This document shows, in pieces, positions 37,813-45,241 of a stretch of 45,241 nt of DNA; position 1 is the first letter of the stretch, and each line of letters begins with the position of its first letter. The DNA comes from Cytophagaceae bacterium (lineage in GTDB: Bacteria > Bacteroidota > Bacteroidia > Cytophagales > Spirosomataceae). A program made the position numbers and the translations under genes. The stretch covers positions 1 through 45,241 of the forward strand of contig CANHXO010000006.1 in the NCBI GenBank assembly GCA_947464595.1. The letters are read 5' to 3'. The notes beneath the pieces were generated by a model, which had not been told where the DNA came from, made no database searches, and saw only the letters and a list, made by a program, of their open reading frames with translations.

Positions 37813-38718
37813 CTATTTTTTGGAGAATGACTTAAATGTATTAATTAGTCCATCCTCAGAAGATACTGGCAAAGACTTTCCTAATGCTTTTCTTATCTTA
37901 ATATTACTCACCATATAACTTTCTGTTAGTTTTCGTAAGCGCTCTGTATTAAGTTGTAACCCCAATAAATCCCCTAATCTAGCCAAGGAAGAAATAAATG
38001 ATTTATTTACATCAAATATTCTTGCTACCATCCCTTTCGATTCAGCAATCAATCTAATCAAATCATTGGTAGATAGTGGGACATCATCTGCAACGTTATA
38101 AACCCCTGAAGGAATATCTTCTCTTTCAATTAATTCGTTTATTATAAAACATAAATTTTCGATGGAGCAAAATGATCGTTTATTATCAAAAGCTCCTAAA
38201 GGCCATGGAAATCCTTTGGACGCTATATTAAAGAGTAGATTCAAATTTCCCTTATTTCCAGGCCCATGAATCATACAAGGTCGTAATATATATACTCTTT
38301 TGCCATCAGGAATTGTCTGAGAAAGAATATATTCTTCTGCTAGTAATTTACTCTTTCCATAGTGGGTAATAGGATTAGGTATTTGTTCTTCAGTTAATAC
38401 CTCAACTATCTGATCTGTTACGGCTTTTACAGAGCTAAGCGTAATGAATACTTTTGCTTTTGATACCAGGAAGGCATCAAATATCACTTTGGTTAATTCA
38501 GTATTAACTTTATAATATTCATCGGGAGACGATGCATTTTTTAAATCGTGAGCTTTACCGGCTAAATGAATAAAAAATTGAACTTCACATGAAAAAGAAA
38601 TATTTTTATTACAATTTTGTTTATCAAAACTATCAATCTCATAATTTTCAATATGTGAAAAATATTTATTAATGTTAGTGCCAACAAAACCAGAAATCCC
38701 ACTAATTATACCTTTCAC
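37813..38718 (-). CDS. NAD-dependent epimerase/dehydratase (WcaG/WbpV-like); GTG start proposed immediately after the upstream stop
   Basis: VKGIISGISGFVGTNINKYF Rossmann motif, HYGKSKLLAEEYIL (YxxxK), RPCMIHGPGNKGNL; ORF-track start at 38757 overlaps the upstream gene. Confidence 0.8.
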   Translation of the reverse strand: MKGIISGISGFVGTNINKYFSHIENYEIDSFDKQNCNKNISFSCEVQFFIHLAGKAHDLKNASSPDEYYKVNTELTKVIFDAFLVSKAKVFITLSSVKAVTDQIVEVLTEEQIPNPITHYGKSKLLAEEYILSQTIPDGKRVYILRPCMIHGPGNKGNLNLLFNIASKGFPWPLGAFDNKRSFCSIENLCFIINELIEREDIPSGVYNVADDVPLSTNDLIRLIAESKGMVARIFDVNKSFISSLARLGDLLGLQLNTERLRKLTESYMVSNIKIRKALGKSLPVSSEDGLINTFKSFSKK

Positions 38719-38719
38719 T

Positions 38720-39910
38720 TTAATCAATAAAATTTGACAAAATTTGTTGACTTGCATTCGTTACTGAAAAAAAATTATTTAATACTTTTTTTCCATTCTT
38801 ACCCATATTTATTCTAAATTCTTGGTCAGAAATCAATTTTAACGAATTCTCAATAAATTGATTATCATCGCCATTAATACTAACCAAGCCGGCATTATGC
38901 TCTTCAAGTAAAGTCTGCAAATCATTCCCTGTATTAATACTTGCTAAAATTGGCTTAGAAAAATACATATATCCAAGCATTTTTCCTGGAAAATTTGGTG
39001 TCTTAAAACTTTTATTTAAAGAAATAAGTCCTATGTCAAATTCAGATAACATAGCTAAATATGTATCTTGGCCAACTGATCCAAATATATTAACATTTTC
39101 TAGGCCAAGACTTAAAATCATTTTTTTTAAACGAGTTGACTCACTGCCTTCTCCAACGATCAAAAAATGCGCCTTTTTCTCATATCGTAGATTATAAGCC
39201 AATCTAATAATGTTATCCATATCTTGCGCCACACCAATATTGCCTCCATAGAAAAAAACAATTTTTTCATTGAGATTTAGTGTATCTCGAAAATTAGTTT
39301 TCTGGATGCAGGTTTTTTTTAAATCAACCCAGTTGTATAACACCTCTAACTTCGAATTAAGTTGAACATTTAATTTATCAAAGTAATCTAAATTTTTTGG
39401 TGATTGAACACCAATCACATTAGCTACCTTATATTGTTGAAATTCAAAATATTGCAAAATCTTATAAATAACCCCATTTTTCAAAAGTCCCGTATCTAAT
39501 GCCCACTGTGGGAAAATGTCCCTTAGAATTAAATATGAAGGGCAATTATTAATGCCTTTTATTTTTGAAATCAATCTACTGAAAAATATTGAAGGTGAGT
39601 ACCAAACAACTAAATCACATTTAAATTCTTTGAAAAATTTATTCCCACGGTACCAAATTAACTGAGATAGAAAAAGTTCATTTATAAAACGAATATATTT
39701 ATTTGCTCCATCTATTTTACCAGATTTAACTCTTAGAATTCTTAATCCATCTTCAATGACTACTTCAAGCGGGGTAGTCAAATTTTCGCTTATAGTAATG
39801 ATACTTACATCATGACCTTTTTTCAATAATTCTTGACCTAAATCGTACATTATCTTAGCAGAAGATTTTGTACTTGGCATATAATATACAACAACTAGAA
39901 AAATTCTCAC
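38720..39910 (-). CDS. Glycosyltransferase family 4, WbuB-like
   Basis: VVVYYMPSTKSSAKIMYDLGQELLKKGHDVSIIT, YLILRDIFPQWALDTGLL, FFYGGNIGVAQDMDNI; follows a WecB-like gene as in fnl/wbu clusters. Confidence 0.85.
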   Translation of the reverse strand: MRIFLVVVYYMPSTKSSAKIMYDLGQELLKKGHDVSIITISENLTTPLEVVIEDGLRILRVKSGKIDGANKYIRFINELFLSQLIWYRGNKFFKEFKCDLVVWYSPSIFFSRLISKIKGINNCPSYLILRDIFPQWALDTGLLKNGVIYKILQYFEFQQYKVANVIGVQSPKNLDYFDKLNVQLNSKLEVLYNWVDLKKTCIQKTNFRDTLNLNEKIVFFYGGNIGVAQDMDNIIRLAYNLRYEKKAHFLIVGEGSESTRLKKMILSLGLENVNIFGSVGQDTYLAMLSEFDIGLISLNKSFKTPNFPGKMLGYMYFSKPILASINTGNDLQTLLEEHNAGLVSINGDDNQFIENSLKLISDQEFRINMGKNGKKVLNNFFSVTNASQQILSNFID

Positions 39911-40996
39911 TTAAAAATAGTTAGTAATCTGGCTGCGCAATGCATTTAAAACAACATTTGATGTACTAAAATTAATATTAAAATCATATCGAGCTTGCCA
40001 TTCTTGAGAAAGTATTGTTTCCACAGAATCACAGATATTATTTGCATTAACTCCGGCGATAATATGTGCCCCCGCTTCTATAGTTTCATACCTTTCTGTT
40101 GTTTGCCTTACTGAAACACATGGCACCTTAAAATATAATCCTTCTTCAGCGGATGTGCCAGAATCTGATACTAAACAAAGTGCGTTCTTAGATAGCTTAT
40201 TAAAATCATAATATCCCAAAGGCTTTAAAACCTTGATTTTATCACTTATTCTATAATTATTTATCTTGCTCATTGTTCTAGGATGCATTGGGTAAATAAT
40301 GTCAACATCAAATTTTTCTGAAACTAAATCTAGTCCATCTAATATTTTTTGAAAAATAATTGCGTCATCTACATTTTCTTTTCTATGAGCAGTTACCAAA
40401 ATGTACTTCCCTTTTTCAAGATTTAAATCAACTAAAATATTACTATTATCAATTTGCTTTTCAAATGCTTTCAACACTTCAAAAGTAGGATTACCTGATA
40501 TAATTATCTTGGATGGGTGAATATCTTCTTTAATAAGGTTTTCTCGATGGTAAGAATTAAATGGTAATAATATATCAGAAATATGATCTATTAATCTCCT
40601 ATTTGTTTGTTCAGGCATCCTTTTATCCCAAGCCCTTAGTCCAGCCTCCATATGAAATATCTTTATCCCACGATTTTTTGCAGGAAGAACTGAAAGTCCA
40701 CTGTATGTATCACCCAGAACAATCAAGGCATCAGGCTTAACTTTCTCAAATAACTCATCACTTTTCTTAATGACGTCAGCAACTTCATTGCCATAACTTG
40801 AAACATCTATATCTAAATAATAATCAGGGTCTCTCAGACATAAATCTCTGAAAAAAAAATCTTTCAACTCCGGAGTATAGTTTTGCCCAGTGTGAACCAT
40901 AATATGTTCAAAATTTGAATTATCTAAAGCATTCAAAACCGACCACATTTTAATCATTTCTGGCCTAGTTCCAAAAATGGTCATAACTTTTTTCAT
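39911..40996 (-). CDS. UDP-N-acetylglucosamine 2-epimerase family (WecB/FnlC-like)
   Basis: KVMTIFGTRPEMIKM, HTGQNY, HMEAGLRAWDKRMPEQTNRRLIDHISD, SDSGTSAEEGLYFKVPCVSVRQTTERYE. Confidence 0.92.
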   Translation of the reverse strand: MKKVMTIFGTRPEMIKMWSVLNALDNSNFEHIMVHTGQNYTPELKDFFFRDLCLRDPDYYLDIDVSSYGNEVADVIKKSDELFEKVKPDALIVLGDTYSGLSVLPAKNRGIKIFHMEAGLRAWDKRMPEQTNRRLIDHISDILLPFNSYHRENLIKEDIHPSKIIISGNPTFEVLKAFEKQIDNSNILVDLNLEKGKYILVTAHRKENVDDAIIFQKILDGLDLVSEKFDVDIIYPMHPRTMSKINNYRISDKIKVLKPLGYYDFNKLSKNALCLVSDSGTSAEEGLYFKVPCVSVRQTTERYETIEAGAHIIAGVNANNICDSVETILSQEWQARYDFNINFSTSNVVLNALRSQITNYF

Positions 40997-41013
40997 ATAA
41001 AATTATTTTTTAT

Positions 41014-42276
41014 TTACAATATATGTACCTCAGGCAAGGGAAGTATAAACTTACCCCCAGCTAACCTAAAATCATTTCTCTTAATTAATACCTCATCAAT
41101 AAACGACCAAGCAAATAGAATTATAAAATCCGGTTTACCCCTTTCCATCATTTTATCCCATGTTAATATATCCAAATGATTTCCTGGAGTTAAATACCCT
41201 TGCTTTTCAATTGCATCATCCACTACACATTCAATATGATTATTATTAATTCCACAGAAATTCATTATGACAGTACTTCTTCCGGATGCCCCATAACCAA
41301 CAATTTTCTTACCCTCACTTTTTAACTTAAATAATAACTCCATTAAATCCCTCTTAGTTTTGTTAATTTTAGAAGAATAATTAATAAATGGATTCAAACT
41401 ATCTAAACCTAATTCCAGTTCAGAATTATATAAATTTAAAAAAAATTCAGTTGGTTGAAATTGCTTGTTGGTCTTAAATTTAGAGTAAATTCTTAAAGCA
41501 CCAGACCTAATTCTTGGAAAATAATCTATATCAAATATCTCAATACCATATTCCGACAAAAATATTTTTAACGTCAATAAAGAGTAATAGCTCATGTGTT
41601 CATGGTACACCATATCATAATTCATTTCTTCAATAATTGTTTTCAAATAATACAATTCAAAAACAAAAATTCCATCTTTATTTAAAACCTTGATAATTCC
41701 CCGCATAACATCATGCATGTCATCAATATGTGCAAATGAAAAGTTAGCTGTAACAACATCTACTTTCCCAAATTCTAAATAAAGTTTTTTTCCCACTACC
41801 TCAGTAAAGAAATCATTAACAATTATTGAATTATTAATTTTAATTTTCTTTGTAACGCTTGATGAAGGATCCACTCCAATTACAGTGCAACCTAATTCGG
41901 AAAAAGGCTTTAATAAAACCCCGTCATTACAACCAATTTCTAATATTTTAGGAGATTTAATATTTGTTAGAAATTTATTATAAATGTCGTTAGCATATTT
42001 TGTAAAATGTTCAATTAATGAGGAAGTACTTGAAGAATGAAAAAAATAATTCTCATTAAATAAAATTTTAGGATCAGGAACGCAAGAAACCTGAACCAAA
42101 AAACAATTTTTACAAAACTGTAATTGAAGAGGAAAAAAATATTCATTTGATATATTTTCTGGCTTTAAAAACCCTCCAGCAAGAGGCATCATTCCTAAAT
42201 CCAAGGCAACTTCCAAATTATCAGAATGGCAAAATCTACACTTACATAAGATTTTTGATGTCGATAGTTTACTCAT
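41014..42276 (-). CDS. NDP-sugar C-methyltransferase-like protein (zinc-binding N-term, SAM domain, Methyltransf_14-like C-term)
   Basis: CKCRFCHSDNLEVALDLGMMPLAGGFLKPE Zn-binding start; ILEIGCNDGVLLKPF, VYHEHMSYYSLLTLKIFL, IVGYGASGRSTVIMNF, PDFIILFAWSF. Confidence 0.88.
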   Translation of the reverse strand: MSKLSTSKILCKCRFCHSDNLEVALDLGMMPLAGGFLKPENISNEYFFPLQLQFCKNCFLVQVSCVPDPKILFNENYFFHSSSTSSLIEHFTKYANDIYNKFLTNIKSPKILEIGCNDGVLLKPFSELGCTVIGVDPSSSVTKKIKINNSIIVNDFFTEVVGKKLYLEFGKVDVVTANFSFAHIDDMHDVMRGIIKVLNKDGIFVFELYYLKTIIEEMNYDMVYHEHMSYYSLLTLKIFLSEYGIEIFDIDYFPRIRSGALRIYSKFKTNKQFQPTEFFLNLYNSELELGLDSLNPFINYSSKINKTKRDLMELLFKLKSEGKKIVGYGASGRSTVIMNFCGINNNHIECVVDDAIEKQGYLTPGNHLDILTWDKMMERGKPDFIILFAWSFIDEVLIKRNDFRLAGGKFILPLPEVHIL

Positions 42277-43138
42277 ATAGATTTTTGTTTGTATAATAAA
42301 AATTTTTCAACTCTAACAGTTTATTATTCCAGCTAGGAGGATGATAACAAAATAGTTTATAAAATTTATTTGACGACAAAGACCTATCAATTTTACTACC
42401 AGTTATTTTATTTACAGGTTTATTTAAATTATAAATATCAATAATTTTGGCAATTAAATCATATTTTGAAATTTGAGTACCCGTTACATGAAAGATGCCG
42501 GAATTAAAATCCCATTGTAACATAATTTTAATTAAAAGATTTGATAACTCAAGTGAAGTTAAGCCTGCGAAAACTTGATTAACAAATCCCTTTATCTTGT
42601 CTGAAGAAATTATCCAATCTAAAAGACCAGTATTCCCTTTTAAGCTATGGCCAATAAATGATGTACGTATTACCATAGTATTTTTATCAATTGGCTCACC
42701 CAACGACTTTGAAGCTGAATAAAGATTATCAATCAATAACTCAGATTCTTCTGTTTTATCTTTACCATAGGCCCCAAAAACACCATCTGTGGAAATTTGA
42801 ATAAACTTAAAATTGAATATATGCGTTAATTGTGATATTTTGTTGGGAAGTAATGAATTGATATTTATGCAATTAATATAACTATTAATGTCTTTATCAA
42901 TTGACTTTACTACTGCACAATTAATAATAAATGTTGGCTGAAAATCTTTTATAATACCTTCCAGCTTGGGAAAATCCAATAAATCGATTTCAAGCAAATT
43001 AGTTGAATGCTGCTGTATAAATTTTGTTGGATAATTTTTTCTAACCAATCCTAACACTTGAATTGTACTTAAAGAATTTAATTTTAGAAATAACGTATGA
43101 CCAAGAATTCCATTAGCCCCTAAAATTAAAATTTTCAT
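42269..43138 (-). CDS. RmlD-like SDR sugar reductase
   Basis: MKILILGANGILGHTLFLKL, FIQISTDGVFGAYGKDKTEES, YSASKSLGE (YxxxK). Confidence 0.85.
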   Translation of the reverse strand: MKILILGANGILGHTLFLKLNSLSTIQVLGLVRKNYPTKFIQQHSTNLLEIDLLDFPKLEGIIKDFQPTFIINCAVVKSIDKDINSYINCININSLLPNKISQLTHIFNFKFIQISTDGVFGAYGKDKTEESELLIDNLYSASKSLGEPIDKNTMVIRTSFIGHSLKGNTGLLDWIISSDKIKGFVNQVFAGLTSLELSNLLIKIMLQWDFNSGIFHVTGTQISKYDLIAKIIDIYNLNKPVNKITGSKIDRSLSSNKFYKLFCYHPPSWNNKLLELKNFYYTNKNLYE

Positions 43139-44166
43139 TTATTCATTTCCTTTAGAGCATTAACTACAACATCTAACTTTTGTAATGTTTTTTCAAGCTC
43201 ACCATCAGATAGATTTTTTGTATTATCACTATTATAATCGTCGACAACTGAAAGTTGTTTAGTTCCTTTATCAAAGTATTTCTCATAATTTAAATCTCTT
43301 TTATCTGGTAGAATACAATAATAACTCCCTTGATCTACTGCTCGAATAATTTCCTCCTTACTTACCAATGATTCATTCCTTTTTTCACCATGCCTTGTTC
43401 CAATAATTTTAATCTCTGCATTTGAAGCAAATATCTTTTTTAACACGTTAGCAAGTTGCAATACTGTTGTCGATGGAGACTTTTGAACATAAATAGCACC
43501 ATTTTCACCTTGTATAAATGCATGAATTACTAAATGTACAGATTCTTTCAATGACATAATAAATCTTGTCATATTAGGATCTGTAATTGTAATAGATTGA
43601 TTTTCAATAATTTGACTAATAAAATGAGGAATAACTGATCCCCTAGATGCCATTACATTCCCATATCGAGTAATAGAAACTATAGTTTTATAAGTGTCTT
43701 GTTTAGTATAAGATAGCGCCACTTTTTCCATTAATGCCTTACTCATTCCCATTGCATTAACAGGATAAACTGCTTTATCAGTACTCAATACAACAACTTT
43801 TTTTACATTATTTAAAATTGCAGCTTTAATTGTATTATCAGTTCCAAGTATATTAGTCTTAACAGCTTCCATGGGAAAGAATTCACAAGATGGCACTTGT
43901 TTTAACGCTGCAGCACAAAATAAGTAATCAACACCCCTAGTGGCAACTTCAATACTACTATAATCCCGAACATCCCCAATATAGAATTTTAATTTTTCTG
44001 AATTATATTTAACCCTCATATCATGCTGTTTCTTTTCATCTCTGCTAAATATTCTTATTTCTTTGAATAATCCTTCGCTTAAAGCAAAATCAACAAAAGC
44101 ATTCCCAAATGATCCTGTTCCACCTGTTACAAGCAAAATTTCATTACTGAATTTATTTCCCATCAA
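43135..44166 (-). CDS. UDP-GlcNAc 4,6-dehydratase family (FnlA/WbjB/CapE-like)
   Basis: LLVTGGTGSFGNAFV, IFSRDEKKQHDMR, FCAAALKQVPSCEFFPMEAVKTNILGT, GMSKALMEK, DKRDLNYEKYFDKG. Confidence 0.9.
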   Translation of the reverse strand: MMGNKFSNEILLVTGGTGSFGNAFVDFALSEGLFKEIRIFSRDEKKQHDMRVKYNSEKLKFYIGDVRDYSSIEVATRGVDYLFCAAALKQVPSCEFFPMEAVKTNILGTDNTIKAAILNNVKKVVVLSTDKAVYPVNAMGMSKALMEKVALSYTKQDTYKTIVSITRYGNVMASRGSVIPHFISQIIENQSITITDPNMTRFIMSLKESVHLVIHAFIQGENGAIYVQKSPSTTVLQLANVLKKIFASNAEIKIIGTRHGEKRNESLVSKEEIIRAVDQGSYYCILPDKRDLNYEKYFDKGTKQLSVVDDYNSDNTKNLSDGELEKTLQKLDVVVNALKEMNK

Positions 44167-44932
44167 TAAGAGTTTTATCTAAAATTATTTTTTTTTCTAA
44201 GCCGGTCGGATAATTAACCAACACCGCCTTAAATTTTCCTTTAAAAACAAACAAACTTCCTACACCTGCACCTATCAAACCAAATTGGTCAAAAATCATT
44301 TTAATGTTTTCATGGCTACTGGCACCACCAACAATAGTCAATGGAATATTTATCAATGTTTTTACAATTTCTACCAATTTAAAATCAAATCCTTCTAAAG
44401 TCCCATCACGATCTATTGAATTAATAACCAACTCTCCAATACCTTGATTTAAAACATATTGTATATGTTCCTTTAGTTTAAAACCTGTATTAATTAGTCC
44501 ATTATGTTTAAATACTATATAATCGCCATTTAAATATTTAACATCAATTATAGCAACAATACTTTGACTACCAACAACGGATGAAGCGTTCATTAATAAA
44601 TCCGAATCACTAAAAATTGCTGAATTGATCGCAACTTTTTCTACTCCAATTTCAATTAATCTTGAAACGTCGTCAACTGTAGAAACGCCTCCTCCATAAC
44701 AAAGGGGCATCCTACATTCCGATGCAATATTTTGAATTAACTTAAAATTTATACTTTTATCAAAAGCTGAGCATGAAATATCCAACAATATGAGTTCATC
44801 AACTTCTTTTTCGTTGAGAATTTTTACAACATTAATAGGGTCACCAACATATTTTGGATGACTAAAATTAACAGTTTTAACCAAACCGCCATCTTTAATT
44901 AGAAGACAAGGAATTATTCTAGGTTTTAACAT
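44153..44932 (-). CDS. HisF2-type (AglZ/HisF2 family) protein, surface-glycan acetamidino modification
   Basis: RIIPCLLIKDGGLVKTVNF (HisF-like start), LILLDI, CYGGGVSTVDDVSRLIEIGVEKVAINSA, VINSIDRDGTLEGFD, IVGGASS; polysaccharide-cluster context with no other his genes visible. Confidence 0.88.
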   Translation of the reverse strand: MLKPRIIPCLLIKDGGLVKTVNFSHPKYVGDPINVVKILNEKEVDELILLDISCSAFDKSINFKLIQNIASECRMPLCYGGGVSTVDDVSRLIEIGVEKVAINSAIFSDSDLLMNASSVVGSQSIVAIIDVKYLNGDYIVFKHNGLINTGFKLKEHIQYVLNQGIGELVINSIDRDGTLEGFDFKLVEIVKTLINIPLTIVGGASSHENIKMIFDQFGLIGAGVGSLFVFKGKFKAVLVNYPTGLEKKIILDKTLIDGK

Positions 44933-45241
44933 AATTCAAAACTAGCAAAATTACTTAAAAGTATTTGTCCTGCAGAATGACTTTTCTCTGGATGAAATTG
45001 AACTCCTGTAATATTATTTTTATTTACAATAGAACTAAACTCAGAACCGTAAGTAGTATTACAAACAATATCTTGAGTATTCTTACAACTAAAATAATAT
45101 GAGTGTAAAAAATAAAAAAAAGATTCTTGAGACAAATCATTTGTTATAATATGATTTTTTTGAATACTTATATTATTCCATCCCATATGTGGAACCAAAA
45201 TATTAGGACTGGTATTAAATTTTCTAACATTTGCGTTGAAC
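44926..45241 (-). CDS. HisH-type glutamine amidotransferase (partial, 5' end beyond the window)
   Basis: Minus-strand frame is open to the edge: FNANVRKFNTSPNILVPHMGWNNI...FLHSYYF...ITGVQFHPEKSHSAGQILLSNF. Confidence 0.88.
   Translation of the reverse strand, partial: FNANVRKFNTSPNILVPHMGWNNISIQKNHIITNDLSQESFFYFLHSYYFSCKNTQDIVCNTTYGSEFSSIVNKNNITGVQFHPEKSHSAGQILLSNFASFELC

Noticed and set aside
1-45241. CRISPR array, restriction-modification, toxin-antitoxin, retron or phage-defence system
   Set aside because: No repeat-spacer pattern, Cas, RT, methylase/nuclease or TA pair found among the ORFs; accessory content is surface-glycan and catabolic.

Overview
Bacteroidota-like chromosomal window (lineage is an inference from gene content and low GC; no 16S here). 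From left to right it contains: (1) a minus-strand branched-chain amino acid operon ilvD-ilvB-ilvN-ilvC plus a short ilvA, an MsbA-like ABC exporter and an LhgO-type oxidase; (2) plus-strand anmK, an RluA-family pseudouridine synthase and tRNA-Arg(CCG); (3) a GT4 gene converging on a four-gene minus-strand module (SGNH hydrolase, O-carbamoyltransferase, 49-aa DUF5989/SxtK-like protein absent from the ORF track, SxtJ-like membrane protein), with the same gene types as sxtI-J-K-L of saxitoxin clusters; (4) glmS; (5) an exported amidohydrolase / RraA-like / 661-aa uncharacterised protein trio followed by a decayed PQQ-dehydrogenase fragment; (6) a CDP-3,6-dideoxyhexose cluster (rfbF, rfbG, rfbH) continuing into an acetolactate-synthase-like TPP enzyme (YerE-like), an NAD-dependent reductase and a GtrB-like GT2, i.e. 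a candidate branched-chain CDP-sugar (yersiniose-like) pathway, with a divergent GT-C-like membrane protein; (7) Dabb protein, exported Gfo/Idh/MocA oxidoreductase, PhyH dioxygenase, methyltransferase, tRNA-Phe(GAA), Wzi-like protein; (8) an AT-rich minus-strand O-antigen/capsule segment with HisH/HisF2-type acetamidino genes, an FnlA-type dehydratase, an RmlD-like SDR, a sugar C-methyltransferase, a WecB-like epimerase, a WbuB-like GT4 and an NAD-epimerase. No CRISPR array, rRNA or intact mobile element was seen. All family calls were made by reading the translations; no database search was run.
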